Shown: piece after piece, positions 11,847 through 23,411 of the stretch | How the letters are laid out: each line of letters opens with the position of its first letter | Numbering within the stretch: the first letter of the stretch is position 1 | NCBI GenBank assembly: GCA_011799875.1 | Contig: CM022298.1 | Coordinates: forward strand, 495,049,180 to 495,113,179 | Direction of reading: 5' to 3' | From: Thinopyrum elongatum | Lineage: Eukaryota > Streptophyta > Magnoliopsida > Poales > Poaceae | DNA: 64,000 bases | The notes under the pieces: model-generated | Told to the model about the DNA's origin: nothing | Seen by the model: the letters and a program-made list of their open reading frames with translations, nothing else | Database searches by the model: none | Translations under genes and position numbers: made by a program

Positions 11847-14800
11847 TGTAACACCCCTGTGTAATAATCACTATGATCAACTGCTAATAATGCCAAGTCA
11901 TCCTCATTTGCAGTGTTTAGTCACAATGGTTAAAGATTTCAATTCAAATCCTTCCCTGAAAATCAAATCAAATTCAAAGTGAAAATTGAAGTTGACCAAA
12001 ACTTGTTGGAAAAATGTTCACCTTTTAGCAAATAATCCAAGACCATTTGCTGTTAAGGAACACATCATCTTCATCAACCCCAAATGGGCCTAAGCATCTT
12101 AGCAGAGCCAAAACAGCCCTGTTAATGCCATTTTCATTTTTGACAAATTCCAAATGGATTCCAAAATTTCTCAAACCTTTTGTGGCAGTGCTGGATAATG
12201 CAAAGTACTTATGTGAGCAAGTTTCACATTTTTGCAAATTCATTTGGTGGCCCAAATATTACCAAACCCTCTCTGTAAAAAGAAAACAAAAACAGAAAAT
12301 AGAAAAAGACCTAACTACACTGTGCACTTACTAGCCCAGTTCTACAGTGCCTGGCCCAGCCTACCAGGCAGTCATCGTCTTCCATCGTGCGCTGTCACGC
12401 GCGCTCGCTGACACGGCGTCGCTCGTCGTGCTGTCGCGCATCCGCCGGCTCTCCGGCGCCGTTAAGACCCCATTGGTCGCCTCCCTCTCCTCCTAAAAAC
12501 CCTAGCCCGCCATAATCCCTCTCCCTCGCCCCTCTTCTCGATCTGGAAGGAGCCGCCGCCGTCGTTGCCATGGATCCGTCGTAGGCGCGACCACCGTGCT
12601 CCCCGCGCCTCGCTGACGGGACCACCAGCTTCCTCGTCCTCGACCTCATCCAGCGGGCGGGCTCGTTCGACCGGAGCTGCGCCAGCATACCGCCATTAAC
12701 CCGATTCCCTCCGCCGGCCAACTCCACTGCCCCGCCTCGATCTGCAGCAACCCCGTGCTCCTAAGCTTTCGCCGGCCGTCGTGCGCCTCCCGGTGAGTGC
12801 CTGGCCAGTTCACCTTCGCTCTCTCTCTCTGATTTCTGCACTAGCACGCCTCGCCGTGAGTTGCCGAGCTGAGCTCCGCCGCGACAGGTGCCACCGTCGA
12901 TGTAGTTGCTGTCACAAGCAACGGAGCACTTCAGCGTGCTCAGGGTGCGGCCAGGAGACAAATGCAAGCAGCCACGCCCCTCCTCGTTGCCGTTTTGCCC
13001 AAACCCGAACGGCTTCTGATTCCGGCGTCCGCCACGGTGGCCGCCGACGGCGCTGTAGCCCTCCCCGTGACGGATCGATACCGCCATCGTGCGCGGGGTG
13101 GAGTGGGCGTTCGAACGGGCCGCTTCGCGCCTCGAACCGTGGCCGGACGGCCGTTTCCGCGATGCACCGCCGTGCGGGATGATCACCGGCGTCGTTACAC
13201 CGGTGAGCTGACGTGGCCGTGCGTTTAGACTTAATCCGCGGCCATGTGTGACTGACGGGTGGGCCCCAACGCTTAATTAACTTCGGATTAGTTGTGATCC
13301 ACTGTTAAAGTAACCTAACAGACACTGACCCGCGGGCCCCGCCGCATAAAAACATTTTTGTTAAATAACTAAAACTGCTAATTAAAATCTGTTAATTAAT
13401 TAGTTATTCTATGACAGGTGGGGCCTAGCTGCTAAATTAGTCCTTGTTAAAATTAATTAGCCCCTGTTTAGTCCTCTGTCTATGACAGGTGGGACCCACT
13501 GTCAGGTTTGACCTGAACAGTGGCAGTTGACCTGCTGACCTCATCATGACATCATGCTGACATAATAATTTCCTTTTCTGTTAATTTAATTAATTTCATA
13601 AATTAGTTTAAAACTTCGAAAAATCGTAGAAAATTAGCCGAAGCTCGGATCGAAAAACTTTCTACATGAAAGTTGATCAGAACGACGAGACAAAGCCGAC
13701 CGTGCTATCTGTTTTCATGTCAGGACCCTCTATGGAGGTGAACCCGCAACTTCTAGCCTGTTTCCGGTAGATGAATAGTGCCCAACTACCATTTAATAAT
13801 TCCAACTTAAATCCTAAACTACCTAATATGATTTAGACATGCTTTTAGGCAACCATGCACTTCACGTTAGCATAGCATGCTCTGTGTTGCACATGTTTGC
13901 CGTATATTTATCTGTTTCCTCCCCCTCTTCTCTCTCGATAGAGCCCGGTACTGACGCAGCTCCGGAGATCGACGACCCCTGACGACCCTGCCTTTGCCGC
14001 CGAGCAACCAGGCAAGCCTCCCCTTTGATCATCCCGATATCGCCCATTCTATTATCTCATGCTTGCATTAGATTTTGCTATTGTAATTGATTGCTCCTAT
14101 TCTATTGCATAGCCTGTTTTTGTAACTACTGTTGATACATGCCTGATATCCAAACTGCTTAGTATAGGCTGGCTAGAGACCCACCAGTGACCCCCACTTG
14201 TCCCAACTGCCCCGCTGGATTATCAGAAAACCCGATCAACGGGATCGAAGACAGGCACCGCACGTCACCCCCTTAGTTGTGCGACACTACTGGGTTACTA
14301 TCGAGTGCCGAGGGTGATACCTCGTCAGCACTTCTGATGTTAACCTTGTAGGTTAGTTCATCGGTTGTGGTCATCGAGGGTGATTCCTCTTTCACCACTC
14401 CCGATAATGACGCTGTCGTGCAACACCTCAAGTGTGAACCCATCGAGGGTGATTCCTCCGAGTTCACCTTGACAGTTACATCGAGTAGGAATCCAACGAG
14501 GGTGATACATCAGATTCCCCAGATGTTATGGACACACAGATACTTGGGCTTTACAACTGTTACTTGGAAAGGCGGGTCGACCCTGAGGGGTACCCGCGAG
14601 TGATGTGGAGTCGGGTTGACCTGGAGGTTACCCGAGAGATGAATACGAGGCGTGGCCGGGCATTCTTAGCCCTTTCCACAAGTCCTCGAGACGGGGCGAC
14701 GGGGTCACATTGATCGTGAGTCTCTGCTCGTTTCCGCAAGCCCCTAATCCACTAACGATATGGATATTTGATCCGAGCAGGCCTTTGGCCTGATAGCACT

Positions 14801-15947
14801 AACCATCACGTGGGAACAGTTATGGGCACTCTGCATCGTAGCATCAGCCGAAAGCTCTGTCAGACGTCCAGTTCAGCATTGCGGCACGGCTGGGCCGGTG
14901 CCATCCATGTATAGAGGTGGTATCGAGATTCGCCCTGCTCGCAACGACCCGGAGTGCACAGGGCGATGGCCCAAGACCCCTGAGTGCTTAGGATGTAGAC
15001 CGGCGGGGACCTCTCTGTTGAGCTTTAGGTAGGGTTGCGGTGTGTCGTTTGACCAAGGCCGGGCATGACCCAGAAAAGCGTGTCCGGCCGGAGTTAAGCG
15101 AGCATGGTGGGTAAGTTGGTGCACCCCTGCAGGGAAGAAAACATCTATCGATAGCCTGTCCCACGGTAAAGGACACTCGGAGTTGTATCCCGATCGATAC
15201 AACTAGAACTGGATACCTGTGATGATAACTGGATATGATGGCTCCGGGATCGCTTTCTCGCAGGGAGTCGAGGAAGGATCTCTGGGTGAGACTGTTACTT
15301 GACACAACCACTACTACATTATACTGTGCTGATCTACTCTCTTCTATTGCTGCAAGACCGCTGAAGATGCTAGTCTTCGATAGGACTAGGTCTTCTCTCT
15401 ATTCTGGCATTTCTGCAGCCCAGTCCACATATACAGCCTCCCTTTGATAATGTTGCATACGTAGTGTAGATCCTTGCTTGCTGAGTACTTCGGATGAGTA
15501 CTCACGGTTGCTTTGCTTTCTTTTTCTCCCCATATCCATTTGATGCAACCAGATGACGGATCCCCTGAGACAGCTGCCCCACCGACGACTACTACTACCA
15601 TCTCGAGGGTGGTTACTTCTACAAGCTGGCCGACGACCAGGAGTAGGATCGGAGGGTCCCAGGCAGGAGCCCTGTGCTTTTCGATCGTAGCTTTTGTTTT
15701 GTCCTGCCTTGTTAAAGGCTTATCTCTCTGTTTTATGTCTGTACTCAGATATCTAACGCTTCCGCTGATGCTTGTTTGGCATCAAGCTTATGTATTCGAG
15801 CCCTCGAGGCCCTGGCTTGTAATATAACGCTTGTATGCCTTTATTTATGTTTTAGAGTTGTGTTGTGATATCTTCAAGTGAGTCCTTAGGCTTGATCGTG
15901 TGCATTTGCGTGTATGTTTAGTGCACGATTAAGCCGGGGGCGTCACA
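11847..15947. mobile_element. 4.1 kb solo LTR with intact target-site duplication
   Basis: The segment begins TGTAACACCCC and ends GGGGGCGTCACA, so it has TG...CA termini that form an imperfect inverted repeat. It is flanked by the 5 bp direct repeat ATCAC (11842-11846 and 15948-15952). There is no second copy of either end inside it and no gag or pol, so it is read as a single LTR left by LTR-LTR recombination. A 4 kb LTR is unusually long and recalls the LARD/Sukkula class of Triticeae (inference). It includes a GC-rich stretch (12.4-13.2 kb) whose ORFs look spurious, and a small minisatellite. Confidence 0.75.
14309..14511 (+). repeat. CGAGGGTGAT minisatellite inside the solo LTR
   Basis: The core CGAGGGTGAT(T/A)C occurs at 14309, 14376, 14444 and 14497 with spacings of 67, 68 and 53 bp. 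The intervening sequence is only loosely conserved. Confidence 0.7.
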
Positions 15948-15952
15948 ATCAC

Positions 15953-17117
15953 TATATGAATGAGGCATTCACTACGGTATAAAACAAATCCTACTCCTGC
16001 TTTGTGGTGGATTGCCTCGCGAGGAGGATGAGGATGAACTAGTACAGTGGGTGAGCTGCCTCGTGAGGGCCCAGAGGGAGAGAATGGGTCGACCCCCTCT
16101 ACGGTGGAGACTAGCCTACATTTATAGTGGCCTTGGTCCTCTTCCCTCGTAGCTTAGGCGGGAAGGGATTCCACAACGGCCAATTTGAAAGGGGACAAGA
16201 GGTACATCTTATCCTGACGAAAGGTGGTCTTCGCCTACAAAGCTTTTGGTTGTGATGCAGTGGTGGATTCAATGATGGCATCCGTCCTGCCGAGCTCGTG
16301 GTCTTGGTCTCGTTGCACCGGAATGGAAACCTTCGGGGGATTCCTTGGGAACCCGCGTACGTCCTTGCCTCCTTAGCACCAAAGAGGAAATTGTCCTCCA
16401 CTGCGCCCGCTGGCGCCCCCTGGCCTTGGTCGTCATGGCTCACGTCATCGCGAACCTCGTGAGGCGGGGTACCTGCATAGAGATCTCCGATCCTCGGGAG
16501 GCAGGCTCGGGGGGCTGCTCCTCGGGAGGTCTTGGTGTCGTTCACCTCGCGAGGCCGGGGGCCCTCACGAGGGTCTTGCTCGCAGGGTCTTGTAGGTGGG
16601 TCGTACCGGGCCGTCGACGGGGCCACGCGCTGGGCCGTAGGCAGGCAGGTCTGGGTACCCCCGATCCCAGAACGCCGACACTGGGGCCGGGGCGGGGGGT
16701 TGGGGGTTGGGCGGTGCTAGATAGGAGGGGGTGGGAGGAGGAGGACGCGAGGGGAGGAGGTCGGGCCAGATCGGATGGGGTGGGAGGAGGTCGGTCGGCG
16801 GCGAGTAAGGAGGCAGAGGAAGAGGAGAGGAGAGGGGGGCGCGAATGTGGGAGGAGGAGACGTCTAGGTCAGCCGCCGTCATTTTATAGCCCGTATGCAA
16901 AATGATGAAAATGCCCTCGGCGGGTCACACAAATTACGCGCGGTGGCATGGACGGGGTGAAACTATTCATTGCGGCAGTGTTTCCTTTCGATCCGACGGT
17001 CGAGTTCTCTCCATCTCGTGATCGGACGGCCGGAAACACATCAAGCAGCTCGATCCGACGGCCCAGAGTCGCTGAGCTCTGAGAGCGCTCAGTGGGTGCT
17101 TCGTTTCTTGTTTTAGG
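15953..17117. other. GC-rich transposon-like debris
   Basis: A stretch rich in CTCGCGAGG and CTCGTGAGG motifs (16.0-16.9 kb) looks like a fragment of a larger retroelement, but no LTR ends or coding domains are visible. It is open in several frames because of base composition. 16.9-17.1 kb holds repeated GATCCGACGG and GATCGGACGG phrases. Confidence 0.35.
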
Positions 17118-17180
17118 ATTGTTGCTGATTTAGCATAATGTTGTACTAAATCAGCGACAATTAATATAGATCGGAGGAAG
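17118..17180. mobile_element. decayed Stowaway-type MITE
   Basis: The inverted arms GTTGCTGATTTAG and CTAAATCAGCGAC are followed by AATATAGATCGGAGGAAG and TA. It is related to the MITE at 5401-5492; the outer left arm is missing. Confidence 0.55.
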
Positions 17181-17479
17181 TACTATTTTGTACAGTGAAC
17201 ATAGAATAGGAAATTCCGCTCTCAATAGAAAACTCTGTCATTTTTCACTCGCTGTCCAGAATTAAGTCCAGGAAACTAGCCCACCTTTATGGACATGGCT
17301 AGGCAGCGCCGCTGCGCTCGTTTGATGTTTTGAGCGCATTGCCGTATATAGTAAGTGCATGTCCTTATGTTCAGCTGTCTACTGTAGAAAAGGAAATTGT
17401 TTGGTCATATCCCGTAGCGCACGTGGCTACCGATTGAATCAGCCTAGATCCTTTCCCATGTGCATTTATTTGGGGTTTA

Positions 17480-18890
17480 AAAAGTTGTAAAAGCCATAAC
17501 TTTTGAATCAAGCATCAAAATTCAGTTCCGTTTTCACAGTCAGGCTTCTGACGACGAGTTCTTCAAAACTAGATCCCATATGAGTTGGTTTCGTCAAACT
17601 TTTTTTAGGGCAACTTTGGGTGCAATGGAGGCAACTATAGTGCTATAGGGGAGCAATTTCTTTTTTTTTTTGGCCTAGTTGGACTGACTATTAGGTTGGT
17701 TTGCATAAAAACAAGAAAAATCACACAAAACATAAGGCATCTTTAGTGTACATACAAAGCAACTTCACTGCACTATGTATATTTGTCAGTTTTGCTAACA
17801 TTATTCCAACTTGTGTATCATGGCTGCTCAATTGCCTATTGTTGATGGTTAGTTGCAAATGGTTGATGTTCAATTGCCTATAAATGCTATAAATTGCCTA
17901 TAATTGATGTCTAGACTGGTAATTAGTTGCCTACAATTGCTGCTCAGTTGCCTAATTTTGTTAAAATAGTTGCCTAGAATATTATGAAGTTGTTTATCAT
18001 TGTTTTTCTAAGTTGCCTACAAACACTCTGAAGTGGCCAAGATTCATCATCATGTTGCCTTCCATAACTAGCAATATATAGCAGACACAAGAGCATCATC
18101 GGTAGACGACATCATAGTATTATAGGCAATTTAGAAACAACGATATACGAGAATGAACAATAGGCAACTTAGAAGTACCGATGAGGAAGTTAGGAGAATG
18201 TTAGACAAAATTAACTAGGACACACAATGTAGTGACGTTGCCTGCTTTTAGCACTAGAGTTGCCTCTTGTGGAAGGAAAGTTGCTCATAAAGATGATGTG
18301 ATATTATCTACCTCTGTTCGGTAGTTGTTCTGTATTATTAGTTAGTTGCTTATTGTTGCTAATTAATTATTTTTAGGAGTACAGTTGCTTTTGTTTAGTA
18401 TTAAAGTTGCCTCATCTAGCATCAAAGTTGCTTTTAAAACTAAGTAGCGTTAGCAACTTAGGTCCAAAGTCGCCTATGTATGAAACTAAGTTGTATGCAA
18501 CTAAGGATGATGTTAAGCTACTAGTTAGTCATGGTAGCCCCCTTAGGATACTGTTAGCCTACCTTGAAAACTAAGTTGCCTACAATATTATAAAGTTGCC
18601 TATGAATGATGCTCAGTTGCCTACATACGATGAAAATTTGTCCCACATGATTTTTATGTTGTCTACGATATACTTGATAGGTAAATTCACTAGTACACAT
18701 GATGCAAGAAAGTTGCTTCTGTTTAGTACTAAAATTGCCTCAACTAGAACCAAAGTTGCTTTAAAAAAAATTCATCGAAACTTATACATATGGGATCTAG
18801 TTTTGAAGATCTCGTCACGAGAAACCTAATGGTAAAAACGGATTTTGATTTTGACACTCGGTTCAAAAATTATAGCTTTAAAAAAAATTG
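17480..18890. mobile_element. foldback element C with long inverted ends
   Basis: The left ~125 bp (about 17480-17607, containing CTTCAAAACTAGATCCCATA) is the reverse complement of the right ~125 bp (about 18765-18890, containing TATGGGATCTAGTTTTGAAG), with scattered mismatches. The right end also matches the ATGGGATCTAG block of elements A and B. The interior is a degenerate TTGCCTA repeat field with no transposase. This is the layout of a foldback or long-TIR Mutator-like non-autonomous element (inference). Confidence 0.7.
17820..18760 (+). repeat. degenerate AGTTGCCTA repeat field
   Basis: TTGCCTA, AGTTGCCT and AAGTTGC recur more than twenty times at irregular 20-60 bp spacing through the interior of element C. 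There is no open frame of note. Confidence 0.7.
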
Positions 18891-20188
18891 AGACGGAATA
18901 AAGTGGTAATCCTTAGTGACCATCCACCACCTGACAACGTCAGGTACATCGCGAGGAGGAAGGAGGCCGGTTTCTTAGCAGTTTTGTCGCGTAGCAGGTG
19001 CGCAAGTATCGGACAGCTCGCGTGTGCGCTCAGCCCCGTCAGATAGCGCAGCTGCGTGTTTAAGTATTTGGGCACCTTTATTGGGCTAACCATCTCTAAA
19101 AGGAAAATGGGCTTTACCTGGAGTGTTCACGCCAAGTTTTTCTTTCTCTATGCAATCAAACAAAACCAGGTCCAAACCAACTCGAGGACACGTTTAATTT
19201 CGTGCCGGCACTCTGTGTTAATTGCATGGCACCGAAGCGAACTGAAGCCACGGACTGTGCCGACATGGCCCCAACAACGACTGTTTGTCCTTTCAAAAAA
19301 GAAAAAAAAATACGAACCCGACCCTGGGAAATTCTGGACGAGGCGAGGCTCGTCGAACTTCACTGATACTTTGAAACGAGAGGCTCAAAGCATTCACGTG
19401 CCCCACATCGACAATTCTGGATATATGTATTTCAGTGTGAAGCTCACGAACCTCAACATATGGTTCTCCACTTCTCCGCTCGTTGCCGGGGTCCAAATTA
19501 CACCCTGTCCGTGCGGACATCTGCGAGGCTGTGGCCGGAGCTACCCAGCGTCAACCTCTGTTCATCAATGCGGCGAGACGGGTGACATGTTGAGTGGACC
19601 CATCAAATCCACTGCAAAATCTCAATTGGCCTTAATTCGAGAATTCAGCTGATCGGTCTGTAACTCAATGGTCCAAGCGTCTCGAAAATTTTGATCCAAA
19701 AAGTGCTCCTGCATGTACAAATGAGCACCAGGAGCTATGGATGGCGCAGAGGAACTCACCGGTCGGTGGGCCGGGCCTTCAGTGTGAACGTGAATCTGCC
19801 GTTCTGTGCGCTCACATTCCTGAGTGCTCCAAAAAAAAATTAGACCGTGCCTTTATTTTACTATTAGAAAAATGGAAGCACGAGGGACGCGTTTAGTTGC
19901 CCGCATAAGGTCCAACCAGGCCCGCGCGGGAAGAAAAACGCACTGATTGATTGCCAGCATACACTATTGAGCCTGCATGGCACGAACTTTAAAGCATCTC
20001 TGGGCCTGTCTCGTGAGGCACGCTCAAATCGGCAGTTTCTCGTGAGACAGACCCGCGCGAGGTAAGTGAGCGGTGGGGGCTGCACGCGAGGAGCCACCCT
20101 CGAGAAGCCGCGTTGCTTCCCGAAGCGCCGACAATTATTACCTTCACCTTCCCTCACCGCTCTCTCTCCCCTCTCCCCACTCTCACCA
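18891..20188. other. intergenic, possible transposon fragments
   Basis: The phrase TTTATTGGGCTAACC at about 19078 is shared with about 5572, indicating dispersed repeat debris. No supported gene. The stretch just before 20189 (CT-rich, CCTCACCGCTCTCTCTCCCC) resembles a plant 5' UTR. Confidence 0.35.
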
Positions 20189-20273
20189 ATGGTGGCGTGC
20201 AGCAGATCGAAGAACAGCAAATCGACCTCCGGCCACCTTCACCGGCATCCGCAGCAGCACTTCGGCAATGGCG
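20189..20273 (+). other. possible first exon of the B3 gene
   Basis: An ATG in good context (CACCAATGG) after a CT-rich leader opens a short frame beginning MVACSRSKNSKS and ending at a strong GTAAGC donor. The B3 pseudogene lies 0.9 kb downstream on the same strand. The reading phase at this donor does not fit the nearest acceptor (21203) for the B3 frame, so the link is uncertain. Confidence 0.3.
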
Positions 20274-20484
20274 GTAAGCTATTTTTTTCCTCCTCGCCTA
20301 CTACTTCGCATTCGATTCGAGTTTAGATTCGATCCGCGTTAGGGGAACGGGGAATCGGGGTAAACACTATAGGAGTGATCATAACATCATCATGACTACC
20401 GGTAGATTGAGGTAAGATTTTCGATCCAGATTGAGTACAATAGGAATGGGGATTAGGGTTCATCTTACATAGTACGCACAGATC

Positions 20485-21123
20485 TTAGCCTCGGGGACCC
20501 TGGAGGCGATTGGAGCGGCGGGTGGCCTTGGTCTTGGTCTTCTCCTGGACCTGCAACACCGTCTCTTCTTCCTCGCCGGAGTCCAGCTCGATTGGCATGC
20601 TTCTGTGTCCTGGCTCCGGCGCCCTCACAATCATCGCCACCGCATCTTCTTCTTCCACCTCCATAGCCACAGTATTTGTGGTGAAGTACACGGCCGCACG
20701 ATGGTCATGAGGACGCCGGTACTGTCTGTACTTGGCCCACTTTACCCTCTGTCCAGCGTCGTTGAAGTCAGCCTGATCCATGGCCCAGCGAAGCATGCCG
20801 ACTGACATAGCGCCCTTCGTTGGGTCAGGAATCATTGTCTTCAACTCCTCCGGCGTCGCCTTCTTCATCACAGCGTCTGACTCTTCGTGCAGATCTTCCA
20901 TACTGCTGAAGTTTGAGCACACTTCCATGGTGTTTTCAAACTTGGTGCGGTCACCCAGCGAGCACCCTAGGAAGAAAGCCCTCCATCCAATGCCCCAAGG
21001 GAAGGGGTTGGGATTGGGGTTCGACTTGTTGTTGGAGTTCATATTGTTGGGTTGGAGGAAGAGTGAGAGACAGAGAGGTGGTGGGTAAGTGGTGACCGTC
21101 ATCGTGGGTAAATAAAGGGGCAC
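20485..21123 (-). CDS. unidentified 212-codon ORF
   Basis: An open minus-strand frame of 212 residues, unbroken and not GC-extreme. The N-terminus is hydrophobic/Pro-rich and followed by an Asn-rich stretch; a second start at MNSNNKSNPN is plausible. The middle holds PFPWGIGWRAFFLGC and KKATPEELKTMIPDPTKGAM. The tail is acidic (VEEEDA, SGEEEET) and then basic (KATRRSNRLQG), which could be a nuclear-localisation signal. I recognise no family. It lies between a candidate first exon and the body of the B3 pseudogene on the opposite strand, so it may have inserted into an intron. It could be a captured or young gene, or chance. Confidence 0.4.
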   Translation of the reverse strand: MPLYLPTMTVTTYPPPLCLSLFLQPNNMNSNNKSNPNPNPFPWGIGWRAFFLGCSLGDRTKFENTMEVCSNFSSMEDLHEESDAVMKKATPEELKTMIPDPTKGAMSVGMLRWAMDQADFNDAGQRVKWAKYRQYRRPHDHRAAVYFTTNTVAMEVEEEDAVAMIVRAPEPGHRSMPIELDSGEEEETVLQVQEKTKTKATRRSNRLQGPRG

Positions 21124-21198
21124 ACAAGCATATGTTTTAATGGCGATGTTGCAAGGTTCATAATGCAGATCCTGACCCAGCCTTTGAACCTCTTTATA

Positions 21199-21741
21199 AT
21201 GCAGATCGACACGGAGAACAAGAGAAAGGAGGTGGTGGCATCAAAGGAGCAGGGCAAGGGCAAGGACGCGGTGCCGCCCTCAGAGGTGACGTCCGTCCAG
21301 GCGACGCCCGTCTAGAGCCTGGCCACGGACGACGACGTGCCGGAGGAGCCCCCCCCAGCGGCAAGCGCCGAAACTATGGGCATTAACCATGAGGTGGGAG
21401 GGCCAACCACCTTCTGCAAGGTGATCATGGCCCCCCAGCTCGAGGCCATACCTATGCCGCTGGACTTCACGAAGCAGTTCTCGTCTGTGCCGCAGGAGTT
21501 CAAGCTGAAGACGAACACCAGCTGCTCCTGGAGGGTCACTGTCCGGCTGTTGAACGGCAAGGTCACCCTTGATTAGGGTTGGGCCACCTTCGCCGCCATC
21601 CATCAGATCAAGATAGGCTTCATGGTGACCTTCAAGCTGCTGACTCCCAACATGCTGAAGGTCGCCGTCTTCAATGACGATGTCATTGAAGTGGTGACCA
21701 GGTGCGGGAGGCACGACGACGCCTTCGCCGTGAACGCCTAG
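21199..21741 (+). pseudogene. B3-domain protein pseudogene (REM/B3 type)
   Basis: One frame runs 181 codons from ATG 21199 to TAG 21739, with in-frame TAG at 21313-21315 and 21574-21576. The N-terminal part is Lys/Glu-rich (ENKRKEVVASKEQGKGKD). The second half has B3-fold features: FCKVIMAPQLEAIPMPLDF, then SSVPQEFKLK, SCSWRVTVRLLNGKVTL, the GWATFAAIHQI segment (consensus GW..F...H.L..GD) and a final hydrophobic MLKVAVFND strand. B3 proteins bind DNA in the nucleus. Two stops, one inside the domain, make a functional product unlikely unless they are sequencing errors. Confidence 0.7.
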
Positions 21742-23260
21742 GATAGCCCATCGTATGCTCCAGCTGCTTTAGTTTAATATCAAACTGCTTTGCATTTGAA
21801 CCGATCTGTTTATGTGTGGCACAATATTTATAATTGTTTACTACTATGTTCGGTTGTGTGTGTTCTTTCTGACGTCGTTGTGTGCTGATAACCTCACCAC
21901 CGCGCAGAAGAGGTCAGACAACAGGTGTTGCATGCAACCAAACATCATGCTTACGTGTGAGTTCAGATAATACGGACAACCAAACACCATGCGTTAAGCT
22001 ATCCCCTAATGCGTGAGAAGTAAACGAGGGCAACCAAACAATATGCAGATGTTGATTTAGAGGCTGCATTTACTCAACCAGCTTCATATGAGTCAGCCTT
22101 GGTCTAGCCAGACCCGGTTGCTAAGCACGCCCGAGAAGTTTGAGAAGGACGCTTGCCTGCTTTCATGGCTCGGATGCGTTGTGCCATTCGGTCAGAGTGC
22201 TCCGTGCAAGGGTGTTTGCCTGTTTGGTGGCCTACATGCACACGATGTCCTTCGGTTACGTCCATGACGCCCTATGAAAACGAACTCGACGTGAAACTTA
22301 GGCGCGTGTTTGGCGTTGAGTGCACGTTCGGCGCAGACGTGAGACATCACGCCTCACCTTCCTTGCCCCAAAATATCGTCCCGAAATGTGGCTGGGGATG
22401 CAGCCTCAGACGCGGTTAGGTTCTCGAGCTAGAGACAGGTGTCGCCAACTCAAACGGTGTCCGCCGAGGAATATCGGCGTTCCGTCCGCCGGATGCAAGC
22501 AGCGGCCGTCTGTCAGACTCCCGTGAGTTCTGGAAGGTCGCATCCGTGACCAGCCGCGATCGTCCCCTGACGAACGGAACGCATTAGTCCATGGTAAAAC
22601 CTCGGCTAAACCTGCGATGAATAGGTGAGATTTCCCTAAGCAAACTCTGCTCTGCACCGAGTTAAATGACCAGACCCAGTGAGGTGGCTGCCACAGTGCA
22701 CCTATGAGGCTATGACCTACGTTCCTGTTTGTACTCGTGCCTCGCGTCGCGTCCGTCCTCTGAGCGTACGCAGCACGGCTTTTCCTACAAGCCGCTCGAT
22801 CGATCGTACGAGAGCACACCTAACAGTCGATTATTACGAACGTACAGCAACAAGCAATTACACCGGTGCATGATGCGCGACGTGACGTTAGCGTCTCCCC
22901 GGTTCGTACATGCACATGCACGAGAACCCGCCCAAAACGCAAACGAAAGAAAGATCTCCCCCACACATCACAGTCCCAGTCCTGCTGTACTTCGCTTGCC
23001 GTGAGTCCGCAACGTGACAACTGGGAGGGGAGCTCAGCCTCAGTGCCACCGCACAATTTCCCCGCCTTCAGTTCCCGCGAGATTTCGCCGTCTCCGCGGG
23101 CCCCCCGCCCCGCCGTCCCCGTCCACCCAAAATCGAAGCCAAATCAAATTCCCGGTCGCCACGAGAGGCACTGCTCATCAGTGACCGGCCGTCGCCTAAC
23201 CGCAGAGCCTCTCTCGTCCACACGAAGCTCCAGCGTGCGCGCCCGTGCACGTCGCAGCAA
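21742..23260. other. intergenic region upstream of the BBX gene
   Basis: No gene recognised. Phrases such as CAACCAAACACCATGCGTTA and CAACCAAACATCATGC (about 21937-22000) recur, suggesting a degraded repeat. The sequence becomes GC-rich from about 22900 and probably forms the distal promoter of the B-box gene. Confidence 0.35.
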
Positions 23261-23267
23261 TTTATAC
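23261..23267 (+). promoter_or_regulatory. candidate TATA box of the BBX gene
   Basis: TTTATAC lies in otherwise GC-rich DNA about 150 bp upstream of the BBX start codon. Position and AT contrast support it, although the match to TATAAA is partial. Confidence 0.35.
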
Positions 23268-23341
23268 GCCGCTCGTTCCTCGCCGTCGCCTCTCCACTCC
23301 CATCTCGAATCATTTCTCGACCAGCAGCTAATCGGCGTACG

Positions 23342-23347
23342 CACGTG
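23342..23347. promoter_or_regulatory. G-box CACGTG in the BBX 5' leader
   Basis: A perfect CACGTG palindrome 65 bp before the start codon. G-boxes are bound by HY5 and PIF-type factors, which regulate light-signalling BBX genes in other plants. Use of this copy is inferred. Confidence 0.4.
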
Positions 23348-23411
23348 AAGCCTGGGCCGAGCTGAGCTGAGCTGTAGAGCGAGCGACCAGAGCCAGCGCG
23401 GGAAGCAAGGC

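Noticed and set aside
12395..13228. GC-rich ORFs on both strands within the solo LTR
   Set aside because: Arg/Pro/Ala-rich, open in several frames at once and lying inside an LTR; explained by base composition.
16345..16905. 186-codon ORF ending in a Gly/Arg-rich tail
   Set aside because: Low-complexity translation in transposon-like debris with an equally open opposite strand.
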